Assembly: GCF_015163075.1 (NCBI RefSeq) | Contig: NZ_JADDXU010000006.1 | Span: 248,001 to 312,000, forward strand | DNA length: 64,000 nt | Source of the DNA: Streptomyces justiciae | Lineage (GTDB): Bacteria > Actinomycetota > Actinomycetes > Streptomycetales > Streptomycetaceae | Direction of reading: 5' to 3' | Part shown: positions 26,004-35,250 of the stretch, piece after piece | Numbering within the stretch: position 1 is the first letter of the stretch | Layout of the letters: each line of letters begins with the position of its first letter | Position numbers and translations under genes: made by a program | Notes under the pieces: generated by a model | Told to the model about the DNA's origin: nothing | Database searches by the model: none | What the model saw: the letters and a program-made list of their open reading frames with translations, nothing else

Positions 26004-27236
26004 TCAGACCGGTCGTACGCCCTTGAGCGCCCCGTGCGGGTCGAGCACGTACTTGCGGCTCGCGCCCTGGTCGAACTCGGCATAGCCACGCGGCGCGTCC
26101 TCGATGCCGATGACGGTCGCGTTGACCGCCTTGGCGATGTGCACGCGCTCGTGCAGGATCGCCATCATCAGGCCCCGGTGGTACCTCATCACCGGGCACT
26201 GTCCGGTGGTGAACCGGTGGCTCTTGGCCCAGCCGAGCCCGAGCCGCACCTTCAGCGTCCCGGACTTCGCGTCCTCGTCGACCCCGCCGGGATCGTCCGT
26301 GACGTACAGACCGGGGATGCCGAGGGCGCCGCCCGCGCGCGTGAGGCCCATCAAGGAGTTGAGGACCGTGGCGGGCGCCTCCGGGGCCTCCGGACCGTGG
26401 GCCCGGGCCTCGAATCCGACCGCGTCGACCGCGGCGTCCACCTCGGGCTCGCCCAGGATCTGCTCGATCTGCTCGCCCACGCTGCCGCGCGAGACGTCGA
26501 CGGTCTCGCAGCCGAAACTGCGCGCCTGCGCGAGCCGCTCGGCGTTGAGGTCGCCGACGATGACGACCGCGGCGCCCAGCAGCTGTGCGGACGCGGCCGC
26601 CGCCAGTCCGACCGGCCCCGCCCCGGCGACGTACACCGTCGAACCGACACCGGCGCCCGAGCTCACCACGCCGTGGAAGCCGGTCGGGAAGATGTCCGAC
26701 AGCATGGTCAGGTCGAGCAGCTTCGCGCGCGCCTGGTCCCGGTCCGGGAACTTCAGCAGGTTGAAGTCCGCGTACGGCACCATCGCGTACTCGGCCTGGC
26801 CGCCGACCCAGCCGCCCATGTCGACATAGCCGTAGGCCGCCCCGGGCCGTGCCGGGTTGACGTTCAGACAGATGCCGGTGGCGCGCTCCTTGCAGTTGCG
26901 GCACCGGCCGCAGGCGATGTTGAACGGTACGGAGACGATGTCGCCGACGTCGATCGTCTCGACGTCCGGTCCCCGTTCGACGACCTCTCCGGTGATCTCG
27001 TGTCCGAGGACCAGCCCCTCGGGCGCCGTCGTCCGCCCGCGCACCATGTGCTGGTCGCTGCCGCAGATGTTGGTGGCGAGCACCTTGAGGATCACACCGT
27101 GCCGGCACTTGCGGCCGACGTTCTCGGGTGCGACCCCCGGCCCGTCCTGGAGTTCCAGCGTCGGGTGGTCGATGGTCCTGACCTCCACCGCTCCCGGCTT
27201 GAGATACGCGACTGCCCTGTTCCCGCTTCCGCTCAT
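26004..27236 (-). CDS. Zinc-dependent alcohol dehydrogenase, glutathione-independent formaldehyde dehydrogenase type
   Basis: The 410-residue protein is a medium-chain dehydrogenase with the insertions of the Pseudomonas FdhA subgroup. The catalytic zinc site is visible in ATNICGSDQHMVRG and GHEITGEV, the structural zinc cysteines in CGRCRNCKERATGIC, and the Rossmann loop in VYVAGAGPVGLAAAASAQLLGA. The C-terminal KYVLDPHGALK is typical. It probably oxidises formaldehyde or another aldehyde with NAD+ and without a thiol cofactor. The ATG at 27236 has a GGGACGG purine run upstream. It is convergent with the VOC gene. Confidence 0.85.
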   Translation of the reverse strand: MSGSGNRAVAYLKPGAVEVRTIDHPTLELQDGPGVAPENVGRKCRHGVILKVLATNICGSDQHMVRGRTTAPEGLVLGHEITGEVVERGPDVETIDVGDIVSVPFNIACGRCRNCKERATGICLNVNPARPGAAYGYVDMGGWVGGQAEYAMVPYADFNLLKFPDRDQARAKLLDLTMLSDIFPTGFHGVVSSGAGVGSTVYVAGAGPVGLAAAASAQLLGAAVVIVGDLNAERLAQARSFGCETVDVSRGSVGEQIEQILGEPEVDAAVDAVGFEARAHGPEAPEAPATVLNSLMGLTRAGGALGIPGLYVTDDPGGVDEDAKSGTLKVRLGLGWAKSHRFTTGQCPVMRYHRGLMMAILHERVHIAKAVNATVIGIEDAPRGYAEFDQGASRKYVLDPHGALKGVRPV

Positions 27237-27415
27237 GCGTGATCGCCGTCCCTTCGGCTCCGAAGTCTTCGGATGCCAGTGGCTGTGCGCATGGCGGAGT
27301 CTGCTACCGCGTCGGCCTTCCGGCCAGCCGTCGCGCGCGGACCGGGAGACAGCCGTCTCCTGTCGCGTCGGCCTTCCGCCCTGCCGTGGCACGCGGGACC
27401 GGAGCCAGCTGTCTC

Positions 27416-27970
27416 CTAGAACAGCGGTTCGGGGAGCACGCCCTCCAGGGCCAGCAGCTTCCGCTTGGTCTCCAGGCCGCCGCCGAACCCGCCGATCCCG
27501 CCGTCGCTCTCCACGACCCGGTGGCAGGGCACGACCACCGGCAGCGGGTTGGAGCCCATCGCCACCCCGACCGCCTGCGCCGCGCCCGGCTGACCGACCC
27601 GGCCGGCCAGATCGCCGTAGCCCACGACGCTGCCGTACGGCACCCCGGCCGCCAGCTCGCGCAGCACCTGCCGGTTGAAGCCGGAGATCAGCGACCAGTC
27701 CAGAGGCAGCTCGAAATCGCGCCGCCGACCCGCGAAGTACGCCTCGACCTGGCGTATCGGCTCGGCCAGCAGCGGGGAGCCGGGCGCCTCGACGGGCTCG
27801 CTGCCCAGGCGGGAGGCGAGCCGGTCGAGCGCCTTGTCGCGCACCGGGTCGGTGGCGTGGAACACGACGTTGACGAGGCCCTCGCGGGTCGCGGCCAGCA
27901 GCAGGGGGCCGATGTCGGTGGCGACGACGGCCCATACGCCTTGCTGCTCGTTCTGCCCATGGCTGTCCAT
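27416..27970 (-). CDS. ogt: Methylated-DNA-protein cysteine methyltransferase
   Basis: The 184-residue protein has the DNA-repair suicide-enzyme core: the C-terminal active site VVPCHRVV, preceded by a winged helix PYGSVVGYGDLAGRVGQPGAAQAVGVAMGSNP. It removes alkyl groups from O6-guanine by transfer to the PCHR cysteine. A TTGTCAGTG-N8-TACGGT promoter ends only 6 bp before the ATG, so the mRNA is probably leaderless. It lacks an Ada-type N-terminal regulatory domain, so this damage-type promoter is the likely control. Confidence 0.92.
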   Translation of the reverse strand: MDSHGQNEQQGVWAVVATDIGPLLLAATREGLVNVVFHATDPVRDKALDRLASRLGSEPVEAPGSPLLAEPIRQVEAYFAGRRRDFELPLDWSLISGFNRQVLRELAAGVPYGSVVGYGDLAGRVGQPGAAQAVGVAMGSNPLPVVVPCHRVVESDGGIGGFGGGLETKRKLLALEGVLPEPLF

Positions 27971-27976
27971 GCGCCC

Positions 27977-27999
27977 ACCGTACGACTCGCCACTGACAA
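27977..27999 (-). promoter_or_regulatory. PafBC-type DNA-damage promoter of ogt
   Basis: On the minus strand: TTGTCAGTG (27999-27991), 8-bp spacer, TACGGT (27982-27977). It matches the actinobacterial RecA-independent damage consensus TTGTCRGTG-N8-TAnnnT exactly. The -10 box is 6 bp from the start codon. Confidence 0.85.
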
Positions 28000-28077
28000 C
28001 GCCCCGCGGAGCGGACCTGCGGACCTCGGGGCCCGCCCGGTGCCGGGCGTGGCAAGGTCCGCCCGGCCCGGTGCGTC

Positions 28078-28953
28078 TCAGGACCCGTCGGTCGCGTCCC
28101 GCACCACGTCCGGCTTGTTGCTGATGATGCCGTCGACGCCGTACCCGGCGACCCGGCGGGCCGTCTCCGCGTCGTTCACGGTCCAGGCGAAGACCTCCAG
28201 CGGCTTGCCGTGCGCCCCGTCGAAGGCGTGGACGGTGGCGACGTACCCGGGGGAGATGGTGCTGTGCGAGGGGTTGATCTGGTCGGTGAACGCCGCGTAG
28301 GCCGACAGGTTCGCGACGGACGGCGTACCGAGGATGCCGGTCTTCACACCGGGCTTCAGCTCGTGGACGGTGCGCACGCTGTCCGCGCTGAAGCTCTGCA
28401 CGACCAGCCGGCTCGTGCGGTGCTCCTGGTCGAGCCAGCCCTCGTTGGCGAGGACCTTGAGGGTCTGCCGCTCGATGCCCGGGTACAGGGCGGGGTTCTT
28501 GATCTCCAGGAGCAGCTTCTGGTGGTTGCGCTCGACCCGGTGCACGTACTGCTCCAGGGTCGGCACGCGCGCGCCCGCGTAGGAGGGGCCGAACCAGCTG
28601 CCCGCGTCGAGGCGCGCGATCTCGGCGGCGGTGAAGTCCTTCACCTTCCAGGGCGCCCGGCCGGGGAACACCTCCTCGACGTCGGTGGTGCGCTGGAGGC
28701 TGTCGTCGTGGATGACGACGAGCTCGCCGTCCTTGGTGCGCTGGACGTCGTTCTCGACCCAGCTGATGCCCATCCGGGCCGCGGTGTCGACGGCGGCCAG
28801 GGTGTTCTCGGGCGCGTAGGCGGAGGCGCCCCGGTGGGCGACGACCGTGGGCGGTTCGCCTTCCTCGGCGGCCCGGACGGCGGAGGAGGGAAGCAGGAGG
28901 GCGGCGGCCCCCAGGAGCGCGGTGGTCGTGGCGGCAACTGCGCGCGCGTGCAT
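28078..28953 (-). CDS. glpQ: Secreted glycerophosphodiester phosphodiesterase
   Basis: The 291-residue protein has a signal peptide (about residues 1-29: basic start, TTTALLGAAALLLPSSAVRA) and a GDPD TIM barrel: VVAHRGASAYAPENTLAAVD, WVENDVQRTKDGELVVIHDD, LLEIKNP and the C-terminal FAWTVND with GIISNKPD. It hydrolyses glycerophosphodiesters outside the cell to glycerol 3-phosphate and an alcohol for phosphate or carbon supply. AAGGAG precedes the ATG at 28953. No PHO-box could be confirmed. Confidence 0.9.
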   Translation of the reverse strand: MHARAVAATTTALLGAAALLLPSSAVRAAEEGEPPTVVAHRGASAYAPENTLAAVDTAARMGISWVENDVQRTKDGELVVIHDDSLQRTTDVEEVFPGRAPWKVKDFTAAEIARLDAGSWFGPSYAGARVPTLEQYVHRVERNHQKLLLEIKNPALYPGIERQTLKVLANEGWLDQEHRTSRLVVQSFSADSVRTVHELKPGVKTGILGTPSVANLSAYAAFTDQINPSHSTISPGYVATVHAFDGAHGKPLEVFAWTVNDAETARRVAGYGVDGIISNKPDVVRDATDGS

Positions 28954-29243
28954 GCGTACTCCTTGCGTCGAGCGTGCACGGACAGCTCCACTGTGACAGC
29001 AGAGGGTCAACAGCAGGGGAGTACAGAATGGCCACAGATTGAATGGAGTTGCCCAACTCCGCTCACCGGTGCCGCACAACTGCGGCAACGGCGTGGCAAG
29101 GGCGTGTTTCTTTGCCGGAAAATCGTTCGACCATTCCGGTGGGGGTCATACTCTTCGCCTCAACCCTGACCGCTCGAGCGGTCCTGGGAAGGGGCGCATT
29201 TCAGCACATTCCGGGACGCAAGAAGGCGGAAGGGTAGCCGCGC

Positions 29244-30113
29244 ATGCAAGGCACGGTCGACGGATTCAGCTACGGACTCGTCACACCGCTGGTGGCCTAC
29301 CTCATGGCTTGCCTGGGAGGCGCCCTCGGCCTGCGCTGCACCACCAGATCCATGCTGGTGTCGAACTCGTGGCGCCCGGGCTGGCTGGCCCTCGGCGCCG
29401 CCGCGATCGGCTCCGGTATATGGACCATGCATTTCGTCGCCATGATGGGATTCACCGTCAAAGGCGCCCCGATCCACTACGACAAACCGACGACGTTCGC
29501 GAGCCTCGGCGTCGCGATCGTCATGGTGGGCATCGGGATCTTCATCGTCGGCTACAAGGGCGCGAGCGGCACGGCCCTGTTCACCGGGGGCACCATCACC
29601 GGGCTCGGCGTCGCTTCCATGCACTATCTGGGCATGGCCGGCATGCGGCTCAACGGGAACCTGGAGTACAACACGCTCACCGTCACCGCCTCCGTCGTGA
29701 TAGCGATGGTCGTCGCCACCGCCGCGCTGTGGGCGGCCGGCCAGGTCAGAGGACTGCTGTGGAGCGTGGGCGCGAGCCTCGTCATGGGGCTCGCCGTCAG
29801 CGGCATGCACTACACCGGCATGGCCGCCCTCAAGGTCCATCTGCACGGCACCTCCGCCGCCCCGTCCTCGGGCGACTCCCCCGCGGAACTGCTCGCGCCC
29901 ATGATGGTCGGCCCTCTCGCCTTCCTGCTGATCGCCGGCGTCGTCGTGATGTTCGACCCGCTGATGGTCATGGGCAAACCCGACTGGGCCCCCGTCGAGA
30001 ACAAGCCAGGTATCCCGGCCCACGCGGACCTCCCGCACACCGCCCGCCGCCCGACGGTCCGCACCCGCCGCGGCGTCGGCCACCGCAGCTCCCGCACCCC
30101 GCAGAACCGCTGA
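29244..30113 (+). CDS. MHYT-domain membrane sensor
   Basis: The 289-residue protein has seven predicted membrane helices in three repeat pairs, with MHYT-type motifs WTMHFVAMMG, ASMHYLGMAG and SGMHYTGMAA. In other bacteria MHYT domains are proposed to bind copper and sense O2, CO or NO, usually fused to GGDEF/EAL output domains. Here there is no output domain, only a 50-residue cytoplasmic Arg-rich C-terminal tail. It is directly upstream of uvrB on the same strand but uvrB has its own promoter. Confidence 0.85.
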   Translation: MQGTVDGFSYGLVTPLVAYLMACLGGALGLRCTTRSMLVSNSWRPGWLALGAAAIGSGIWTMHFVAMMGFTVKGAPIHYDKPTTFASLGVAIVMVGIGIFIVGYKGASGTALFTGGTITGLGVASMHYLGMAGMRLNGNLEYNTLTVTASVVIAMVVATAALWAAGQVRGLLWSVGASLVMGLAVSGMHYTGMAALKVHLHGTSAAPSSGDSPAELLAPMMVGPLAFLLIAGVVVMFDPLMVMGKPDWAPVENKPGIPAHADLPHTARRPTVRTRRGVGHRSSRTPQNR

Positions 30114-30123
30114 TCGGACCGCG

Positions 30124-30146
30124 TTGTCAGTGGGGGGTCGTACGGT
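30124..30146 (+). promoter_or_regulatory. PafBC-type DNA-damage promoter of uvrB
   Basis: TTGTCAGTG (30124-30132), 8-bp spacer, TACGGT (30141-30146). The -10 box is 6 bp before the ATG, indicating a leaderless mRNA. It is nearly identical to the ogt promoter. Confidence 0.88.
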
Positions 30147-30152
30147 GGTTCC

Positions 30153-32288
30153 ATGCGGCCCGTTTCCCACATCGAACGCACGGTGGCGCCCTTCGAGGTC
30201 GTCAGCCCCTACCAGCCCAGCGGTGACCAGCCGGCGGCCATCGCCGACCTGGCCAAGCGCATCGAGGCCGGTGAGAAGGACGTCGTCCTCCTCGGCGCGA
30301 CCGGCACCGGCAAGTCCGCCACCACCGCGTGGATGATCGAGAAGCTCCAGCGGCCCACCCTGGTGATGGCCCCGAACAAGACCCTGGCCGCCCAGCTGGC
30401 CAACGAGTTCCGGGAGCTGCTGCCCAACAACGCCGTCGAGTACTTCGTCTCGTACTACGACTACTACCAGCCCGAGGCCTACGTCCCGCAGTCGGACACC
30501 TACATCGAGAAGGACTCCTCGATCAACGAGGAGGTCGAGCGCCTGCGCCACTCCGCGACCAACTCGCTGCTCACCCGCCGTGACGTCGTCGTGGTCGCCT
30601 CCGTCTCGTGCATCTACGGCCTCGGTACGCCGCAGGAATACGTGGACCGGATGGTCCCCCTCAGGGTCGGCGACGAACTCGACCGCGACGAGCTGCTGCG
30701 CCGCTTCGTGGACATCCAGTACACGCGCAACGACCTGGCCTTCACCCGGGGCACCTTCCGGGTGCGCGGCGACACCATCGAGATCTTCCCGGTCTACGAG
30801 GAGCTCGCCGTCCGCATCGAGATGTTCGGCGACGAGATCGAGGCGCTGTCCACGCTGCACCCGCTCACCGGCGAGATCATCAGCGACGACCAGCAGCTGT
30901 ACGTCTTCCCGGCCTCCCACTATGTCGCAGGTCCCGAGCGCATGGAGCGGGCCGTCAATGACATCGAGAAGGAGCTGGGCGAGCGCCTCACCGAGCTGGA
31001 GAAGCAGGGCAAGCTCCTGGAGGCCCAGCGGCTGCGCATGCGCACCACGTACGACCTGGAGATGCTCCGCCAGATCGGCTCCTGCTCCGGCGTCGAGAAC
31101 TACTCGATGCACTTCGACGGCCGGCAGCCCGGCTCCCCGCCGAACACCCTGCTGGACTACTTCCCGGACGACTTCCTGCTCGTCATCGACGAGTCGCATG
31201 TCACCGTCCCGCAGATCGGCGCCATGTACGAGGGCGACGCCTCTCGCAAGCGCACCCTCGTCGACCACGGTTTCCGGCTGCCCTCCGCCCTCGACAACCG
31301 CCCGCTGAAGTGGGAGGAGTTCCAGGAGCGCATCGGCCAGACGGTCTACCTGTCGGCCACCCCCGGCAACTACGAGCTGTCCCGCGCGGACGGAGTCGTC
31401 GAGCAGATCATCCGCCCCACCGGCCTGATCGACCCGGAGGTCGTGGTCAAGCCCACCGAGGGCCAGATCGACGACCTGGTGCACGAGATCCGCAAGCGCA
31501 CCGAGAAGGACGAGCGCGTCCTGGTCACCACGCTCACCAAGAAGATGGCCGAGGACCTCACGGACTACTTCCTGGAGCTCGGCATCCAGGTCCGCTATCT
31601 GCACAGCGACGTCGACACCCTGCGCCGCGTCGAACTGCTGCGGGAACTGCGCTCCGGCGAGTTCGACGTCCTGGTCGGCATCAACCTGCTGCGTGAGGGC
31701 CTCGACCTGCCCGAGGTGTCCCTGGTGGCGATCCTCGACGCCGACAAGGAGGGCTTCCTGCGCTCCGGCACCTCCCTGATCCAGACGATCGGCCGCGCGG
31801 CGCGCAACGTCTCCGGTCAGGTCCACATGTACGCCGACAAGATCACCCCGGCGATGGAGAAAGCCATCGACGAGACCAACCGGCGCCGGGAGAAGCAGGT
31901 CGCGTACAACACGGCGAACGGCATCGACCCCCAGCCGCTGCGCAAGAAGATCAACGACATCGTGGCGCAGATCGCCCGCGAGGACGTCGACACCGAGCAG
32001 CTGCTCGGTTCCGGCTACCGCAAGCAGAAGGACGGCAAGGGCGCCAAGGCTCCGGTGCCGTCCCTCGGCGGCAAGGCGGCGGGCGGCAAGGCAGCCAAGG
32101 GCAAGGCCAAGGAGACCGTGCCGACCGACCGGCCCGCGGCCGAGCTGGCCGAGCAGATCGAGGAGATGACCGCGCGGATGCGCGCCGCCGCCGCGGACCT
32201 CCAGTTCGAGATCGCGGCCCGGCTGCGCGACGAGGTCTCCGAGATGAAGAAGGAACTGCGCCAGATGAGGGAGGCGGGCATCGCCTGA
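30153..32288 (+). CDS. uvrB: Excinuclease ABC subunit B
   Basis: The 711-residue protein is UvrB: Walker A GATGTGKSATT, the beta-hairpin region YFVSYYDYYQPEAYVPQSDTYIEKD, the DESH box in VIDESHVTVPQIG, helicase motif VI (IQTIGRAARN) and a C-terminal UVR domain (AAADLQFEIAARLRDEVSEMKKELR) that contacts UvrA/UvrC. It is the damage-verification helicase of nucleotide excision repair. A basic Gly/Lys/Ala-rich linker (about residues 625-660) separates core and UVR domain and is longer than in E. coli. Confidence 0.97.
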   Translation: MRPVSHIERTVAPFEVVSPYQPSGDQPAAIADLAKRIEAGEKDVVLLGATGTGKSATTAWMIEKLQRPTLVMAPNKTLAAQLANEFRELLPNNAVEYFVSYYDYYQPEAYVPQSDTYIEKDSSINEEVERLRHSATNSLLTRRDVVVVASVSCIYGLGTPQEYVDRMVPLRVGDELDRDELLRRFVDIQYTRNDLAFTRGTFRVRGDTIEIFPVYEELAVRIEMFGDEIEALSTLHPLTGEIISDDQQLYVFPASHYVAGPERMERAVNDIEKELGERLTELEKQGKLLEAQRLRMRTTYDLEMLRQIGSCSGVENYSMHFDGRQPGSPPNTLLDYFPDDFLLVIDESHVTVPQIGAMYEGDASRKRTLVDHGFRLPSALDNRPLKWEEFQERIGQTVYLSATPGNYELSRADGVVEQIIRPTGLIDPEVVVKPTEGQIDDLVHEIRKRTEKDERVLVTTLTKKMAEDLTDYFLELGIQVRYLHSDVDTLRRVELLRELRSGEFDVLVGINLLREGLDLPEVSLVAILDADKEGFLRSGTSLIQTIGRAARNVSGQVHMYADKITPAMEKAIDETNRRREKQVAYNTANGIDPQPLRKKINDIVAQIAREDVDTEQLLGSGYRKQKDGKGAKAPVPSLGGKAAGGKAAKGKAKETVPTDRPAAELAEQIEEMTARMRAAAADLQFEIAARLRDEVSEMKKELRQMREAGIA

Positions 32289-32360
32289 CGGACCCGCGAC
32301 GCCCCTGTTGTACGCGCAGTGTTGCAAGACCGACACAAAGTACGGCCCCGGGTAGCGGCA

Positions 32361-32383
32361 CTGTCAGTGCTCCTGCGTAGGGT
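32361..32383 (+). promoter_or_regulatory. Near-consensus PafBC-type promoter upstream of terD
   Basis: CTGTCAGTG (32361-32369), 8-bp spacer, TAGGGT (32378-32383). It differs from the consensus in only the first base and keeps exact spacing. It lies about 57 bp before the GTG start, giving a leader with a GAGAGGGG ribosome site. Confidence 0.7.
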
Positions 32384-32440
32384 TCTGGTCAACCGCGGAC
32401 TCCGCGGCAACAGGGGACAGTTCGAGAGGGGAATCAGCGC

Positions 32441-33019
32441 GTGACCGTCAACATGACCAAGGGTCAGGCCATCAGTCTGCAGAAGAACGACGGCGGCAGC
32501 CTGACCGCGGTGCGCATGGGTCTCGGCTGGCAGGCGGCCCCCCGTCGCGGCCTGTTCGGCTCGCGCACCCGCGAGATCGACCTGGACGCCTCCGCCGTGC
32601 TGTTCGCGGACAAGCAGCCCGTCGACGTCGTCTTCTTCCGCCACCTGGTGAGCGACGACGGCTCGGTGCGCCACACCGGCGACAACCTCGTCGGCGGTGT
32701 CGGCCAGGGCGGCGACGACGAGGCGATCCTCGTCGACCTCGCGCGCGTCCCGGTCCACATCGACCAGATCGTCTTCACCGTGAACTCCTTCACGGGCCAG
32801 ACCTTCCAGGAAGTGCAGAACGCGTTCTGCCGGCTGGTCGACGAGACCAACGGCCAGGAGCTGGCCCGCTACACGCTCGCGGGCGGTGGCGCCTACACGG
32901 CCCAGATCATGGCGAAGGTGCACCGCACCGGCGCCAACTGGACGATGACGGCGCTCGGCACCCCGGCCAACGGCCGCACCTTCCAGGACCTGATGCCGGC
33001 GATCCTGCCGCACCTGTAG
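32441..33019 (+). CDS. terD: TerD-family protein
   Basis: The 192-residue protein is a TerD domain protein: N-terminal KGQAISLQKNDGGSLTAVRMGLGW, DLDASAVLFADKQPVDVVFF, the Ca-binding loop GDNLVGGVGQGGDDEAILVDLARVP and IVFTVNSFTGQTFQEV. TerD proteins bind calcium and belong to tellurite/stress (Ter) systems that interact with membranes and DNA-processing partners. A GTG start has GAGAGGGG upstream. A second, larger TerD-fusion gene and terC follow on the same strand. Confidence 0.88.
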   Translation: MTVNMTKGQAISLQKNDGGSLTAVRMGLGWQAAPRRGLFGSRTREIDLDASAVLFADKQPVDVVFFRHLVSDDGSVRHTGDNLVGGVGQGGDDEAILVDLARVPVHIDQIVFTVNSFTGQTFQEVQNAFCRLVDETNGQELARYTLAGGGAYTAQIMAKVHRTGANWTMTALGTPANGRTFQDLMPAILPHL

Positions 33020-33038
33020 GCCGACCGGCCCCGCCCGG

Positions 33039-33080
33039 CCAGGGCCCGTACACCGGCATGATCCGGCGGACGGGCCCTGG
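33039..33080 (+). terminator. Hairpin between the two terD-type genes
   Basis: CCAGGGCCCGT (33039-33049) pairs perfectly with ACGGGCCCTGG (33070-33080) around a 20-nt loop. It may partly terminate or stabilise the first terD mRNA. There is no T-run. Confidence 0.6.
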
Positions 33081-33119
33081 CGGCATCCGACACCGAAAGC
33101 GACACAGGGGGACGAAGGC

Positions 33120-35171
33120 ATGACGGCCGAGCTGGTGCGGGGGCAGAACCACCCGCTCTCCCAGGCCCGCCTCGAGATCCGGGTCTCCGCCGGCAAGCCG
33201 GTGGTGGCCGGCGCGACGCTCAGCGACGAGCACGGCAAGGTCCACGGTGTGGAGTGGGTGGCCCACCCGGGCGCCCCCACCCTGCCGGGCCTGGAGGTCT
33301 CCCGCCAGGCCGCCGCCGACCACCGTCTCGCGGTGGACCTCGGCGCGATGCCGGAGGCCGTGCACCGGATCAGCGTGCTGCTCGCCCTGCCCACCGGGGT
33401 GGGCGGACCCGTCCGGTTCGGCGGCCTCGCCGCCCCCTTCCTCGCGGTCACCGGCCTCGACGGCTCAGAGGTCGCCAACTACACCATCACCGGCCTGGAG
33501 GCCGAGTCCGCCGTCGTCGCCCTGGAGCTCTACCGCCGCCAGGGCGCCTGGAAGGTCCGCGCCGTCGGCCAGGGCTATGCGGGCGGTCTCGCCGACCTCT
33601 TCGCCGACCAAGGAATGGCCGAGGCCCACCAACTGGCCGCCGGCATCAACGACGCCGTGGCCCAGGGCCTCGCCCGCTCGGTCCAGGCACCCCGCACGAC
33701 CGACGGCGACCGCACCCGGCACGCGGCGACCCCGACCCTCGGCGCCGACCAGGGCGGCGCCGCGGCTCAGGGGGCCGTACCGCCGCCCCCGTCGCCGTAC
33801 GGCACCCAGCCATCCGGCACACCCGGGCAGCCCACTTCTCCCTACGGCGCCCAGGCCCCCGGCACCCCCGGACAGCCGCCCGCCTCGCCCTACGACCCCC
33901 CGGCCGCCACGGACCCGCCCTCGGGCGCCCAGCCGGGCGCCACCGCGGGCGGCCCCGTCGACTACAGCCACCCGCGCCGCCAGACCACCGCCCCGCCCCC
34001 ACCCCCGCCGACCGCGCCCCCGGCCCAGCCCGGACAGCCCCAGCAGCCCGTCGCGGGGGACGCGACCGGCTGGTCCATGGACGAGCGGCTGTACAACCAG
34101 GTGTGGGGCATGTTCGAGGACCTGGCCCGCACGATGGCCGCGTACCGCAGCGCCGTCGACTTCGCCGACTCGCGGATGGAGAAGGAGCTCGATGAGGCAC
34201 TGTCCGACCCGCGCAGCCGGATCGGCGGTCAGAGCGACGCCGCGCGCGAGGCGGCCCGCGCCAAGCACACGCAGCTCGTCGACCAGGCCCGCTCGGCCCT
34301 GGACCGGGACCTCGCCCAGCTCGCCGCCGAGGCCGACGTCGTCGAGCCCGCGCTGCCCGCGGCCTACGCCCGCTGGGACAACCCCGTCTGGCACGGCTAC
34401 CGGGTGCCGATGGAGATCCCCATGGCCCTGCGCCTGGGCGACCTGCATCTTCCCGAGGCCCCGCAGCTGCGCATCCCGATGCTGGTGAGGCTGCCGCTGG
34501 AGCGCGGGCTGTGGATCGACAGCGGACGGGCCGACTCGCTCGACGGCTCCTTCACCGACTCCCATGACCTCAAGCGTCTGGCGATGGAGTCGGCGGTGGC
34601 GCACGCGGCCCGGCTGCTCGCCGTCTATCCGGCGGGCGAGTTCACCGTGCACGTCATCGACCCGGCCGGCTCGGGAGGACAGGCGCTCGTCCCGCTGGTG
34701 CAGACCGGTGTGCTCGCTGGGCCGCCCGCCCTCGGCGCGGCCGGTGTCGCGGACGTCCTGGCCCGGCTCACCCAGCGCGTCGACCTGGTGCAGATGGCGG
34801 TACGCGGAGGGGCGCCCGACTCGCTCCCGCCGGGCTTCGACACCTCCGAGCAGCTGCTGATCGTCAACGACTTCCCGCACGGCTTCGACGACCGAGCCGT
34901 GACCCAGCTGCGCTACCTCGCCGACGAGGGACCGGCGGTCGGCGTCCATCTGATGATGGTCGCGGACCGCGAGGAGGCCGCCGCGTACGGTCCGTTGCTC
35001 GACCCGCTGTGGCGTTCGCTGCTGCGACTGAGCCCGGTGCCCGACGACCATCTCGCCGACCCGTGGGTGGGCCACGCCTGGACGTACGAGCCCTCGCTCG
35101 TCCCGCCGGGCAGCCAGGTCCTCCAGCAGGTCCTCAGCCGACTGGCAGCCGCCCGCACCAAGTACACGTAA
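33120..35171 (+). CDS. TerD domain fused to a degenerate FtsK/SpoIIIE-like module
   Basis: The 683-residue protein begins with a TerD-like domain (about residues 1-180), then a Pro/Gly/Ala-rich flexible linker (about 210-310), a charged helical segment (about 315-395) and a C-terminal domain (about 430-683). In this last part LVRLPLERGLWIDSGRA aligns where a HerA/FtsK P-loop would be, and LLIVNDFPHGFDDRAVTQLRYLADEGPAVGVHLMMVADR resembles the Walker B and sensor strand, but no GK(S/T) is present. This looks like an inactive pump-ATPase relative, as known from TerD-containing stress systems. It lies between terD and terC. Confidence 0.72.
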   Translation: MTAELVRGQNHPLSQARLEIRVSAGKPVVAGATLSDEHGKVHGVEWVAHPGAPTLPGLEVSRQAAADHRLAVDLGAMPEAVHRISVLLALPTGVGGPVRFGGLAAPFLAVTGLDGSEVANYTITGLEAESAVVALELYRRQGAWKVRAVGQGYAGGLADLFADQGMAEAHQLAAGINDAVAQGLARSVQAPRTTDGDRTRHAATPTLGADQGGAAAQGAVPPPPSPYGTQPSGTPGQPTSPYGAQAPGTPGQPPASPYDPPAATDPPSGAQPGATAGGPVDYSHPRRQTTAPPPPPPTAPPAQPGQPQQPVAGDATGWSMDERLYNQVWGMFEDLARTMAAYRSAVDFADSRMEKELDEALSDPRSRIGGQSDAAREAARAKHTQLVDQARSALDRDLAQLAAEADVVEPALPAAYARWDNPVWHGYRVPMEIPMALRLGDLHLPEAPQLRIPMLVRLPLERGLWIDSGRADSLDGSFTDSHDLKRLAMESAVAHAARLLAVYPAGEFTVHVIDPAGSGGQALVPLVQTGVLAGPPALGAAGVADVLARLTQRVDLVQMAVRGGAPDSLPPGFDTSEQLLIVNDFPHGFDDRAVTQLRYLADEGPAVGVHLMMVADREEAAAYGPLLDPLWRSLLRLSPVPDDHLADPWVGHAWTYEPSLVPPGSQVLQQVLSRLAAARTKYT

Positions 35172-35190
35172 AGGCGCCTGACCAGCTACT

Positions 35191-35220
35191 TTGACCTTTC
35201 TTTTGCCAATCGCTTTACCT
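35191..35220 (+). promoter_or_regulatory. Candidate promoter of the terC riboswitch leader
   Basis: TTGACC (35191-35196) and TACCTT (35215-35220) are 18 bp apart in a T-rich stretch unlike its surroundings. A transcript starting near 35227 would carry the riboswitch fully. Confidence 0.5.
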
Positions 35221-35250
35221 TTCCTTGGTGATTGGGGTACCGTTTTCCTC

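Noticed and set aside
29160..32336. A very long open frame on the minus strand opposite uvrB
   Set aside because: It lacks a ribosome site and gives low-complexity Val/Asp/Leu-rich protein. High-GC coding sequences normally leave the antisense frame open.
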